From contig NW_026946359.1 in assembly GCF_035222275.1 (NCBI RefSeq), positions 1,860,001 to 1,924,000 of the forward strand: a DNA stretch of 64,000 bases. Reading direction: 5' to 3'. This stretch comes from Podospora bellae-mahoneyi. Lineage: Eukaryota; Ascomycota; Sordariomycetes; Sordariales; Podosporaceae. Position numbers and translations under genes: made by a program. The notes beneath the pieces were generated by a model. The model was not told the origin of the DNA. It was given only the letters and a program-made list of their open reading frames with translations, and searched no databases. This document shows, in pieces, positions 13,106 to 24,666 of this stretch (positions within the stretch are counted from its first letter, which is position 1; every line of letters begins with the position of its first letter).

Positions 13106-13247
13106 CGGTGGCTTGCCAGGGGAGAAACATTGAAGCCCAATGTCCATCAAATTCCAACTCCAAATCCATACAAAAGCCTCAACCCAACATACTCCAGTGG
13201 GAGAATTGCAACATCTTTCTGCCTATTCTTGAACCAACACTCTCACA

Positions 13248-13523
13248 ATGCTCGAAGACAAGAACAAGAGCTCAGGCGTCACTGGTGCCGGAAAGGTCGT
13301 CACCTCCACACTCGGGAACACAGTCGGCGGCTTGACAAACACGGTTGGAGGCGTTGTAGGTGCAGCGTCTCGTGGCATTGGGGAGACGGTGACAGGGGCC
13401 ACAGGTGGGCTCGGGAGACCTCTTGGGGATGGCATTGCCAACATTGGGACTGGTGTCGAAGGGGGAGCTGCTACTGTCGCCAAGGGGGTAAAGGATGCTG
13501 GCGAGTGGAAGACGAGGCGATAA
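13248..13523 (+). CDS. small glycine-rich amphipathic-repeat protein
   Basis: Single exon, 91 residues. The ATG follows a typical leader (ACTCTCACAATG). After a polar N-terminus (MLEDKNKSSG) most of the chain is built of loose 11-residue-type repeats rich in G, T, V and A, such as NTVGGLTNTVGGVVG and GETVTGATGGLG, ending in the polar tail KDAGEWKTRR. There is no signal peptide and no continuous membrane span. Such repeats can fold as amphipathic helices on lipid surfaces, and short conserved fungal proteins of this kind are common, but no function is known to me. It is the clearest short gene in this part. Confidence 0.7.
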   Translation: MLEDKNKSSGVTGAGKVVTSTLGNTVGGLTNTVGGVVGAASRGIGETVTGATGGLGRPLGDGIANIGTGVEGGAATVAKGVKDAGEWKTRR

Positions 13524-13981
13524 GGGTGGTGCAAGGGAGTGGGGGAGTGGTGATCGCTGATAATTCTGTACTGGAGCCTACCAGCCTGGTATTCAGATTC
13601 AGCGGTCGAAATAGGGTGGAGGCCCAGAGTCAAGTGCCTTCTCTCTCTGGTACTGAGGATATAGAACTCTAGGTATTTGATTGTGTTATGAATTTCAAAA
13701 TGCCAGAATTATTGCATACAATTTTCTGCTGAAGCAGGCCCTACAGCATAGTTGGAATAAAGTGATGGATCTGGGGGCTTGGTTGAGCGATTGGCCGGGA
13801 AAGTGCTTTCCATCTCGTACAGAAACAAATCGGCAGGTGCAAAAAGTGGTAGACATTCTGCCCCAAGGTTTTCAAGCTCGACTCCAACCCGGAACCTACA
13901 GAGAAACTCCAACACCAGCTCAGTCACACACTCAGCATCTCCTCCGCACCCATACACTCGCATCCATTACAAACTGACACA
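13524..13981. other. intergenic / leader
   Basis: Only 3' and 5' flanking DNA. The last 60 bp are a CA-rich leader for the start at 13982. Confidence 0.5.
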
Positions 13982-14372
13982 ATGGAACCTAAGAACCATC
14001 CCCAGGTCCCTTCGCGCCCCGTTACACCGCCCTCTCTTCCTCCCTGGCCCACCACCCCCCCCTCCCAAATCACCCCCTGGCCCGAAGACTCCTCTCCCAC
14101 CGTTGCCTCCTTCGCCGAGGCGTACCCCCCACTATGGAATTTCTCGTCCTTGTTATGGTCTACCTCGGCCGGACACCCCGCCAGAAAGGCTCATCCCCAA
14201 TTTGGGCCCTCTGCCGTATCAACTTCCCTATCGCCTTCCACCTTGCCCCGGACCGCCTCCTAATCGTCCCTTGCCTCCTACCCCCAAGAGGAGGGTCCCA
14301 GAAGATCAGGCGAGTGAGTCGAAGGACACCGAGTCGATGGTTACCGAGTTGAAGACAAGCGACGCGAAGTAG
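13982..14372 (+). CDS. small proline-rich protein (two-exon model)
   Basis: The ATG at 13982 sits in a good context (CTGACACAATGG) after a CA-rich leader. Reading straight on gives a 93-residue proline-rich frame. A better-looking product comes from an 82-bp intron, 14006-14087 (GTCCCT...CCGAAG), joining MEPKNHPQ to a frame that starts TPLPPLPPSPRR and ends in a polar tail with KDTESMVTELKTSDAK, 102 residues in all. The donor is weak, so the intron is an inference. The protein has many PxP/PPxP motifs, no signal peptide and no known domain. RNA evidence would decide between the two frames. Confidence 0.45.
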
Positions 14373-16388
14373 TTAAAGAGTTGCTCACATGGACCTTACC
14401 TCGTGGTTTCAGCCATATCTTCTGAACCTGACAGGCATGCCCTTTGGCCGACAATGTCGGGGTAGATTACCTTACCTGCTCATTTTGATGCTTCAGCACT
14501 ATATTGTCCAAGTAAGTGAAGAGCCTAGGTGCTCTGACAATCCGCCTCGGGTACTGGAACGTTACTGACAGCAGTTTACTGGCTTCGTCAGACTTTTTGC
14601 AATGTTTCGACAAATCTTATGCACATCCTTGTGGTACAACCACGAGTCGAGAACTTTTCCCTTTCGATACTGTATTTGACACCAAGTCCAAGTACGTTTG
14701 TATCCTATTCTTTCGGTCCGTTTTCTGTGCCTTGGACGTGCTTTTGGGACCTTGCTGACAGCTCCTTATTTTGGTTGTTAGGTAGATTCTTTGCAATCTC
14801 TCAACATATCGAATATCCCTTCTCGAGTCGATACTGTCGTCTTTTACTTTGCCAAACGCCAAGGAACCGATCCTTCCCCAAACATCGTCACCCGCCTTTG
14901 AGGAGCCAGCCATGCTAGGCGTCATGGTGTAACCCAGGTACATGCACGCCAAGGCTTTGTCGGATGTGGTGGAAGTTCTTTTTGGCCAGCTCTGGAGTCT
15001 GTATATTAGATGTGGTCGACATGGTCGAGGCTAGAGACTTGATCACATATAATCAAATTATGCTCTCTGTCTCTCTCTCATGGGCTCAAGCTTTCTATGC
15101 AGTGTCAAAAGGCGGAACTGGGCGTGCCCGGCACCGGTTGCTGTCACGAGGATACCCCCCTTTCCATCCCCACCTGTGACCTCTCAGGACCCGTCAAGCA
15201 GGCTAGTCTGTTAGCGATCGGCCTGTCTAATGTAGGCTTCCCGAATACTACGTTTGGTTGGCACTTGAGACGTCGACAGTCGCCGTCCACAAAGATGGCG
15301 AGCCGTATTGGCGTACCACCCATTGTTCAACTTGGCAGCAGATAACACCGAGCCCCGCGACTGGCCGATGCCACTCAAGAAACCATCCACAAACACTAGG
15401 GCAATCCCAAGGTTCTAGAACACTCGGAGGATTTGTGATGATCCTCCACTTGTCGGGTAGAGATCCCGGTGCGTTACCTTGTTGTACCCCAGGTTCTGTT
15501 ACTGAGAAGTCCCTGCTGTTCTTTGTAACAAATTTGAAGAATATGAAGAGGCCGGGAAGCCTTCGAGTGTCTATCCTCGTTCGAAGTTTCTTGATGTTCG
15601 ACATCTACTATTGTTATCAACCGTATGCATGCAGAGCGCTGCTGTGTGCGGGCCGAGAACCTTGGGTTTGGAGGAAGAGCTAACCCAATTCAAAAGCCGA
15701 CATATGCGGTCAATATCCGATGCCTCCCAAGAGAAGCAACTTTCCCCGGTCAATGATCCTTCCAACTTTGAAGGACCAATAGTTGACATTACAATATCGA
15801 GACAGTCACTGTTCCTCCTATCATGCCTGTATTGGTATCCCGCAGCCAAGGTGCGCAGGTCCTGCATCGAGCATCAAGCAAGCGGCACCCACTTCAACGA
15901 GATCCAGACCTGGAGCCAGACCGGTGTATGCCAGCCCCTCCTCAGAATGCCCAACCACTGTGCCGATTTTGGCAGCTTTGTACATACTGCAGAAATGGCT
16001 GTTGCAGTGACCACTCAGACATCGGATGGAGGAGGTGCAGGGCCGACCGACCACAGCCGGATTATGCATACCAGCAGAGGTGGCTGCGACCTAGCCTAAC
16101 GTCATGAGAGGTTGATTACCAATCGCGTCGTTCCCCGGTGGACGTTCAAGTACAGAGATTGAGAATCGACGTGACACACTTGGTGACTGATCGATGCCCT
16201 TCGGCTTGACAACGCACGCTGGGACCGGGGAGGCTGTTTTGGTGCCACTTGAAAGGACGAGGACAGATCGGATGGATTACAAAACGGGCGTGCTGGAAAC
16301 ATTGTCGGACGAGACCGTGGTGCTCCCTTTCTTGAGGAACATTCTGCATTTTGGAGTCTGGTGAGGGAGCTTGTTCCAAACCAGAACA
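14373..16388. other. gene-less stretch
   Basis: No supported gene. A minus-strand frame at 14617-14952 (start of the frame MACMYLGYTMTPSMAG) is somewhat protein-like, and an ATG further upstream on that strand near 15020 begins MSTTSNIQTPELAKK in another frame. No intron joins them, so this is at best a relic. Frames at 15258-16107 overlap one another and show no domain. Confidence 0.4.
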
Positions 16389-18276
16389 ATGGCTTCCAAG
16401 AGTGTAGAGAAGTCTGGCCACACCAATGCACTTCAGGGGTCTACGGTCGTTGTTCGAGAAAATATGTCGCCTTTGACGTCCTCGAGTGACGATGTCACGA
16501 TGGATGAGGCCGACAGGAAGCTGGAAGCCATGGGGTACACACCGGTAAGCAAGAGCCCTGGTCTGTTGACGATACAACAAAAAAGCTGACTGTGCTCAGG
16601 TCTTCAAACGAGAGTTCTCCACCTGGTCCAGCTTCAGCTTTGCCATGAGCATATCCGGCGTCTATGGCTCCCTCATGTCCACTTGGATATACGGACTACA
16701 AGCCGGTGGAGCTGCCGCCATCATGTGGAGTTGGGTCATAGGGGGTGCCGGGGCTTGGGCATTGGCACTTAGTCTGGCTGAGCTATCGTCAGCATATCCA
16801 AGTTCAGGGGCTATGTACTTCACTCTGAAGTTTCTTGCGCCAGAGGAGCAAGTGCCCATCTTGTGCTGGATTTCGGGTTCGTACTCTTTCTTGGCCAGGG
16901 AGTGCACTGTGCTAATACGAAAGCAGGCTACATCAATCTTGTTGGAACCGTCACCGGCAGTGCCGCCACCGAATATGCATCCAGTCAGATGCTGCTCGCA
17001 GCTGTGTCCATCACCTCCAACTTCTCTTACATGCCGACCAACAACCATGTTGTGGCTTGTATGGCCATCTTGACCGTCATTCATGCCTCGATCAACACAC
17101 TGTCAACACTATGGCTGACACGATTGACCAGTGGCTATGTCGTATTCCACATCAGTGTTCTGGTTGGCGCCTGCGTGTGCCTGCTCGTTCAGACAAAGGA
17201 AAAGCATAGCATTGCATATGCCTTCACTGACTTCCAGCCCTCATCCGGCTGGAACCCCCCTGGCTTTGCCTTTCTCTTTGGCTGTCTGACACCAGCCTGG
17301 ATCATGACAAGCGCTGATAGCACAGCCCGGTATGCCCTCATGTTCTCTCACACACAGGACGTCGCTGACAAGCCTCCCACAGCATCGCCGAAGAAGCCAA
17401 AGACCCCGCCCGCATAGTCCCCAAAGCAATCGCCAACGCCACAACCTTCACGTACATCATCGGCTTCCTCTTCAACCTCGTACTAGTGATCTGCATGGGC
17501 GACCCTCTCGAACTAGTCCAAAGCCCCAGCGGCCAACCAGTAAACCCCCACTCCCCCTGACTAATCCTATACAACCTCTAACCCTTCTTAACCCAAAAGG
17601 TAGCCCAACTCTTTTTCAATGCCATGGGCCGCACCCCAGCAATACTGTTCACCCTCTGCGGCTTCGCAGTAATGAACCTAGTCGCCATCCCAGGCATCCA
17701 AGCTGGCTCCCGCACCATCTTCGCCTTTGCCCGCGACGACCTGCTCCCCTTTTCCCACCACTGGTGTCGGGTCTCCAAGCGCTCCCAAACACCCATTACC
17801 GCGGTGTGCTTATATGCCGCCCTCGAGATTATTGTTAATCTCCTCGGGTTAATGTCCGACACGGCAATCAGTGCCGTGTTCAACGTCTGCACTGTTTCCT
17901 TGAATATCTCTTATCTGGTCCCCATCGTCTGCAAGATGCTGTACGGGAGATTTGAAAAAGGGCCGTGGAATCTGGGGAGGTGGAGCTTCGTGATGAATGT
18001 GGTTGCTGTGGGGTGGAACACGCTCATGGCAGTTATTTTCTTTTTTCCTACCAGGTTGCCGGTTGCGGCGGAGAATGTGAGTTTTTCTGTCTGCTTTCCC
18101 GGGCTGGGAAGTGGGAGAGATGCTGACTGGTGAAACAGATGAACTATGCTATTGTCGTGTTTGTGTTTGTTCTGATGTTTTCTGTTGGATTTTGGTATAC
18201 CCATGGGCGACATTTTTATACCGGTCCTGGGACGAGGAGGCCGTTGGCAGCCACGGTTGTTGAGACGTTGGGTTGA
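16389..18276 (+). CDS. APC-superfamily amino acid/GABA/choline-type permease
   Basis: Six exons: 16389-16544, 16600-16876, 16927-17329, 17383-17539, 17600-18076 and 18139-18276. Introns are 50-62 bp. The 535-residue protein matches the fungal GABA/choline permease branch of the APC superfamily (about 12 TM). After a 50-residue cytosolic N-terminus come the substrate-core helix (SFSFAMSISGVYGSLMSTWI), the AELSSAYPSSGAMYF motif typical of the family, INLVGTVTGSAATEYASSQM, the EEAKDPARIVPKAI loop and MGRTPAILFTLCGFAVMN. Stops seen between 17540 and 17599 lie inside a clean intron (GTAAAC...CTAACCC...AAAAG), so the gene is intact. It should sit in the plasma membrane and import an amine or amino acid. 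The substrate cannot be read from sequence. Confidence 0.92.
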
Positions 18277-19234
18277 GGATGGGGGCTATGTTAACTTGAC
18301 TAGGCGGAGGGCGAAGATAGTAGGGCGATTCGATGTGAGATTGGTACATATATGTTTGTTTTTGGAGCTGGTGATAATAATGGGGTCCCATAGTAAAGAC
18401 ACAGGAAAAGAATAACGAGGACAAAGACGCCAGCCAAGGGGCTTCCCTGGCTTGACAGTGAAAAGTGTCGTGGAGTGCTTTATTTGGTTTCAGGGCCCTG
18501 AAGTGTGTATCATTAGTGTCGAACAGTCCAGTCACGACCCCCCACTGCAGTACACCTTTCTCCGATCTACAAGTTGTATTCATAATCATAGTCGTGGTAT
18601 CTTAAGGGGAACTGGTCCGTGCGCTGGCCATCAGCAATTCAGGGGTTTACAACTCTTGGCTTTGATCTTGAGATTGAGGTATCACCAATATTTTCGTCCC
18701 AATTTTGAACAACAAAGGTATTTGTTAGAACGGGGGGCAATTTCCAGTGGCCTATATATCTAATTTCTGAGTCCTCTGTTATAAATGGATGGAGACACAA
18801 AATGTCAACATGAGAACCTGGCGTCTCAAAAGCAACGTAGAGGCAAGGGAGTAGAGTCGCAAAAGGTCATTGGATGATGGAAGAGCAAGTAGATAGACAA
18901 CAAGATACATGATAATACATTATGTCCCGAATCCCAACAGTAATAGCTAGACAAGGTACTCCAACAATCCTTCTTCTATATGCTCAGTCTTGCCATACAT
19001 TCCTCAATAACCCAACATCGGCGCCTGCAGGTCTCCAATCCAATCTGAGTTCACCACCCCGGCCCGGCCATGCTTTGAGACAAGGTTGATTCCAGGCTGC
19101 ACGGGCTAGCACAAGTGCGCGAGTTATCGTGGGAGTTCAACTCTTCCTAGAAAGGTGTTAGCGCCTGACAAAACCAGTGGCCTTTTTGGAGAAACAGAAC
19201 TTACCCACATTCTTGCCACGGATTCTCATCACCA
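18277..19234. other. intergenic
   Basis: No gene seen. A/T-rich 3' flank of the permease. Confidence 0.5.
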
Positions 19235-19690
19235 GCACTTGGTGAGGAAGAACTGGCGAGCAGAGGGGTACCACGGAAGCTTCTTGAGCGTGGAGATCAT
19301 CGACTCGAAAGGTCGTTGAGGACAGTCCTTTGAGTTGAAATAGGGCGTTGCTACCGAAAAATCTTTGAAGGCAGCCAGTGTTGAATCAGACGTCACTGAT
19401 GGGCCTCCTTCGTGCCTCACTCCTTCTGACTGGACATCTTCATCTCGATAGGGCGGTCGCCCAAGCGAGGTTGACGATGCTTACGAATCGCCTCGTAGTG
19501 GCGTTCGATGGTGCGAGTGGCAGCATGAATGCTGCTAAACTCCACAAAGCCGTCCCCAGTCTTCGAGGGAACACGTTCCATGATGATGTGAACGCCCTCT
19601 TGGGCTTCACTGACGTCCCATCAGGGTTGGTGATGAGAATCTGTGGCAGCTCCGGTGCGCTGACGGTCGAGGCCGAGGCCGAGGCGAGGA
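19235..19690 (-). pseudogene. relic of an RRM-family fungal protein
   Basis: On the minus strand three blocks in two or more frames read like one decayed protein: an ELPQILITNPDGTS block; GVHIIMERVPSKTGDGFVEF with continuation RTIERHYEAIRKHRQPRLGD and RPIEMKMSSQKE; and CPQRPFESMISTLKKLPWY. The middle block resembles an RRM (RNA-recognition) half, and the whole order resembles large multi-RRM proteins of sordariomycetes as I remember them. There is a frame change near 19612, a stop after SSQKE near 19425, and no start or promoter-like lead. The N-terminal part is missing. A cryptic intron at 19612 is possible, but the stop and missing ends favour a pseudogene. Confidence 0.5.
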
Positions 19691-21384
19691 TCTAGAGACA
19701 TATTAGCGCTGACTGTTGTGGGGAATCTGTCGTAGTGTTGAAGCGGACTCGCAATCGGTCTCTGTTCACAGATCTTGAGGCATAGATGATGAGCAAAAGG
19801 TGATGATGGATGGATTACAGCTGAAGTAGATGGAGAATAAAGTGTCCCACAAGACAGGAATTTTCACTGGCATATATTCCACACAACCTCCCCACAGAAC
19901 GACATCATAGCCCCTACAGCAAGGCAGCAACAATGTCACAGGCCCTCCAGCCTCTCGCTCTTCTGTTGGCCATCAAGGTCGTCCATCAAGGTCTCTCATC
20001 GAGGCAGCGAGGCAGCAGAGGACCCGCCTTCCCCCCAGTCAACTACTCACATACAAGGCAACGGCCACAACGGCATCATCCTCCCCGTCTCCCTCCTTTC
20101 CCCCTAGCCAACGGAAGCCTCCAGACACCCCATCTTCTCCGCTTTCCTCAGCCCGTATCCTACCCATCGCATCGTTGCCTGACCACACCCCCAGATTTGC
20201 ATTCCCTCCCAAATCGTCAAGCGTGCATTGACCGCCCCCCAGACCACCTATAAAACCTCCCCTCCCCTCCCAACTCTCCCTCCTTTCCTTTCTTCTTTTT
20301 CCTCAGCGTGGCTCTCTAGTCTTTGAGAGTTCACTCCAATTTTCATGTGCATGAAATTGCATTGCAAAAAACAGTTCAGCCTGCTTCTCCATGGCTCAGC
20401 TGGAAACCACAATGCAGACATCAAAATTCCAGTTACGAGAACTGGTTCAGCCCTTCCCTTAAGAATCCCTTTATAGGCTGATCTGGCAAAACACAATGGA
20501 AACATTTTTTTTCTTTTCTTTTTCCTTTTTGCTTGGTAGTCTCTTCCCTCTCCCATGGAAGAGTATCATCAAAGCCTGTTGATTCTTGTGCCTCTTCCCA
20601 TCAGAAATCACCAACTGTCGATTCTGGTGTCTCTTCTTCCCATAAGGGATCACCAACCCAGGTGCATTATTTTCAAATTCCAGTGCTTGAGACTGACGGA
20701 TCGGTTGGGTTGTTCACCATCGGGATGAAAGTTTCTCAGCACACACTTGTTCCACTTTGTGAAGTGTTTTTGCACCCATGCTTTTACGGTGTTGTCAGAT
20801 CACTTGTTCCGTCATGTGCTTAGGTCTGCGCCCGTTGACTGTCTGTTGGGTTGCTTCCAACATCAATGAAAGCTGGCCAACAAAAAGATGTGTGACAATC
20901 ATTAACGTCTGCTGGAAAGCTTGGAGAGTGGAAAATGATGAACAGAGGTAGGCTTTATCTTACGATATTGAATGTTCCGATTGATGTCGTGTCAAAGCGA
21001 CTATGCCTCACCAATGCCCTTTCCTCCTGCAAGGTAATGCTGGAATTCCAGAGACAAGCTCCCTCACCTACAGGGTTCCACGGGTATCCTCGCCCGAAAT
21101 GGAACGATCCCGAGCCTGCTGCGGCGATTACTGATGACCGAGGCCCGTTCACCAGTGACGCATGACCGAAATATCATTGCTTCCAGGACCTCTCAACAAG
21201 TGAGAACTGGGGATCTCGGCAGAATGAAAGCATTTGGACATGTACAAGAGGATCCAGGGCTAACTTGTGCTCGTTCCCTTTGGGAGAGCTATGTACATGC
21301 TGGTTATTCTGTTTGAGTTTTGTACATACGATCTGATGCTGGCACAGTCCGCGGTGCTGCACTCAACATTCAACTGCCTCCACG
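19691..21384. other. mostly intergenic; possible short exons
   Basis: An ATG at 19933 with a good CAACAATG context opens a 106-codon basic, proline-rich frame with no domain. At 20533-20823 an open frame without a clear ATG carries an in-frame duplicated peptide (VDSCASSHQKSPT then VDSGVSSSHKGSPT, 20578-20658), which hints at former coding. Neither is called as a gene. Confidence 0.35.
20578..20658. repeat. 39/42-bp tandem duplication
   Basis: Two adjacent copies start GTTGATTCTTGTGCC and GTCGATTCTGGTGTC and end ATCACCAAC(T/C). They differ by several substitutions and one 3-bp indel, so the plus-strand reading frame is kept between copies. Confidence 0.6.
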
Positions 21385-22900
21385 CTACAAAAACAACGCA
21401 AGCACCCACAAAACAAAGGCAGCTGGCACAATGATCCAGCACATTGGGATAGATGCAAATAGATGGTGACCGGAGTGACACTGTCCGGTCAGATTGAGGG
21501 CCGCTCCAACTTCTCCTGACAGTATTTGCTCGTTTGTGCCGCAGTCGTGGTAGCTCGCCATATACAGATGCTGGTTGGTCTGATCAAAAATGACTATCAT
21601 GGTGTAAGCACGTACTTGATGCCACGACTAAACAACCGCAATGATTTTGACTGACCATAGGCTGATCGCAGAAACGAGGCTCCCAGGACCGCTCGATCAT
21701 ACGACCCCTTCCTCGGCAGGACACCCAACGCACAATATCCTGGTTCCAGCTGGGAGATGAACTCCGAATATGGCACTTGAATGGTCAGGTCCCCGAATGT
21801 GAAGTCGACAGTGCCGGGCTGGTCAGCGATGGAGCATGGCACTTCAAGGCTACCATCCTCAGAAAGAGTGGCGTTAAAGTCGTCTTGCAGACTATCGAAG
21901 ATGTGCTGGGGCAGGTAGCTCCATGTTGATCCGGTGTCGAGAAGAGCGGGCATCGTCGAATATTCGTAAGTCGCGACAACTTTGTTGGGGGTTGTTATCC
22001 CGACTGACTTCATTTGCACCCAGTACCGCCATGGGCCTTCCTTGCTCCCTTCGATTTGTGGAGGCATATTGTCGAACTTGTGCAACTTTCCGCCGAACTT
22101 CTTTGTGTCAACTCCCCCGAAGATGATAGCCCCTCCGGTCTCCGAGTACTGGCCTCCAAGAGCTATGCTAAAGGCCTTGGACTGTGTTATTCCTTGGGCA
22201 TGGAGCTCGTCGATCAGGTTGTTGTAGTGGAGGTTGAAACCATTGCCGTGTCCGATTCCACCAACACCCCAAGCAAGCTCGGTCGTGTTCACTCCGACAC
22301 CAAACACGACATTTCGCAGTGGCTGAGAATCTGCAGACACAGTCAGTAAGGGATCACCAACGTACCAAAGTTTCAAGGGTGAGTGAAAATGCACTGACTA
22401 CTTCCGGGCACTAGGATACTGTCAGCCGCATAGCTGATTTCGGCACCGCCCTTCCCGTACCCAATATGCTGTTTAGCGCCCTTGTCGACGTAGGTGGAGG
22501 ACTGGCCTGGTACATATCTTCCAGAGGCGTTGCATTTCTCCTCTTGGCCCTGAGTAGCGGCCGTTGCGCACGTTGGGTCTACCCAGAGCTCAAAAGATCC
22601 GGTGTCAAGCACAACCTCAACTGGTTGTGGAGGAGTGCCAATTTCAACTGGTATGGGTGTGTCAGCTTGTGGGTATTACGGGATGTACGAGGGAGAGGGC
22701 CCACGTCGAATGAGGTATGTCAACGTCGAGACATTGCCCAAGGCCACCACATTGTCTCGTTTCCTAAGATTCACAGACTGACTCCGTTTCTGCAAAACAG
22801 GCAACGATAACAGTCCCTTTTTGGTTTCGATGGTGGGCAAGGTTAGCGCTGGCCCAAGAAGCGCAAACGCTAGCTGGAAACCTGCCAATGCTAGCATCAT
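21385..22900 (-). CDS. pepsin-like aspartic protease, probably GPI-anchored
   Basis: Four exons (22705-22900, 22399-22647, 21656-22330, 21385-21593); introns of 57, 68 and 62 bp. The product is 442 residues. The ATG at 22900 is chosen because the upstream in-frame codons are TTG and GTG. A signal peptide (MMLALAGFQLAFALL) is followed by a dibasic propeptide region (KR/RKR around residues 35-50). Both catalytic motifs are intact: VVLDTGSFELW (Asp about 80) and ALLDTGSTWSYLP (Asp about 280). The flap region is around YGKGGAEISYAAD and the end of the core is SFLRSAYVIFDQ. The C-terminus ends in a hydrophobic run (IIVPAAFVLWVLALFL), as in GPI-signal yapsin-type proteases. It would cleave proteins at the cell surface or wall. 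Confidence 0.92.
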
Positions 22901-24666
22901 CACCAATGTCCACTACGGGACACGCAACGGGTCTTGAGGTCGGTGGATGATGCCTGACATGGACACGACGTGCGATATACTACGGCAACATCCTCCAGTC
23001 CGGCCTCGGAGTTCTGGAACACACAGGTCGGGAGCCGAATAACAAAGACATAACAGAGGTTGGCAGCTGTGGAAGTGGTCCGGAACAACGCCAAGGCTTC
23101 TCCCGTCGGCGTGGCACAACAATGATTTGGGCGTCAAAGACATTTTTTGAGGCGGGTGGACTTCCAGAATAGGCATCAATAAACAGATTACACGACAGTC
23201 TGCCCGAGAGCTGCATGAAAAACGGGCGGCTGAAGACAATGTTTTTTTTTTCAGTGCTCTGTTGCAACAGTGATGTATTCGCCAGGATGCCCTGTGAAAC
23301 TGTGGCTATCAATGAATGGTAGGGATCAATCTGCTGTCCCACCCAGCTATGATTACTTTGATGCCTGACCCAGGGTGTAAACACCGAGACCCGTGAAACA
23401 GGTATCCATCGTCATGTGGTCGCGTTGGTAGCTTGTAACAGCTGTTGTTTTTCCTCGCAACATAGCTCGAACATTGAAAGTCAAGGGTTCCTGGAATACT
23501 CGAATTGTGATCCTGCAACAGAATGTTGGAGGAGTATTAGAGATTGCAGTTAGCAGCAAGAATGCTGACATCATGCCGACTGCAGGTCCGGACGCTAAAG
23601 CCATTGACTGCTTTTCGCCTCTGAATCGTTGCAGATACTAAGGTACACCAGCCGGAACCCTACAGAGGCAATCCCCCACGACGATTTCATCAAGCATCAG
23701 GACTAGTTAATAGAACCTGCGAATGCCTAAGTAGAACAACAATCACCACCTTTGACGCCCTCTATTTTTGGCACTGCCGTCCTCAAAAGAAGGCATAGGT
23801 GACAAAAGGTAAGGAATAGAAGAAACAATCACGCAATGCTTCAACCATCGTTGCTTACAATGAGCCTAAGGTACCGGGTAGTTTTGCCTCACCTTTCGAA
23901 GATCCGACCTCGCAAGTCTGTCCAAGATGAAAACTTTATTTGCTTTAGGAGTAACATGCTTCGCTGAACAGACCAGACAACCAAGCACATTCCCGTGGCT
24001 CGACTCCACTAATTGACCTTCGTCCACCGGCTACTGTCCATGACCCATGGTTGAGCGACGTCTCCGGCCTCACCTATGACGCTTTGCCGCAACACCAACC
24101 AAAGTTTCGGACTTAGATCTCAACTGAAGTCTGGAGATTCCAAGAGGGCGGAAATGTCAATCCGGACTCGGCGCAGACGCCGGCGACCATTCCGCCCTCC
24201 CTTTCTTCCACCCACCGAACCAACCCCGAGTTAGCCTGTGATCTAGCCGGCCAAAACTGCACGATAACCGTCCACGAATCGTCACCAGAGAAAAGGAATG
24301 GAACAACACACAGGTCGAAGCAGTGACTGGCACACCTGCTGGGAAGATACCAGCATGGAATGGCCAAGTTCTTAGTGATCTAGAGCAAGGCGTCGAACAT
24401 TACCGGCCAGACTAGCACATGGTTACGATCCCAAGCGCTGTGAACGGTGGCCATGACACAGCCGATACCCCTTGATGAGTTTGGGATATGATATATCTAC
24501 GTCGGCGAGGTCCAAGGCTGAAGAGTCTCGATATTCGGTTTCTTCGCCATACACCCACAGCTGTCACTCGTTTCAGTCTTGCAGGCCCGGCCCTCCACCC
24601 CCCCTTTCTTTCAGTTGCGTCCGCCCTTGGTACAGAAAGACACTCTCTCATCTCCAGCCAGCCACC
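22901..24666. other. divergent intergenic region
   Basis: Lies between the aspartic protease (minus) and the peroxidase (plus), so it holds both promoters. A minus-strand 83-codon frame at 23353-23604 begins with a signal-like MALASGPAVGMMSAFLLLTA, but intron-like 3' signals (CTAAT...TTGCAG) fall inside it and the rest has no family. It is left as a weak candidate for a small secreted protein. Confidence 0.4.

Noticed and set aside
17540-17599. Stop codons breaking the permease
   Set aside because: They fall in a clean 60-bp GT-AG intron; exons join in frame at GQP|VAQLFF.
24472-24666. N-terminal extension of the peroxidase
   Set aside because: An in-frame upstream start would bury the signal peptide; ATG 24667 (CCACCATGA) gives a normal secreted protein.
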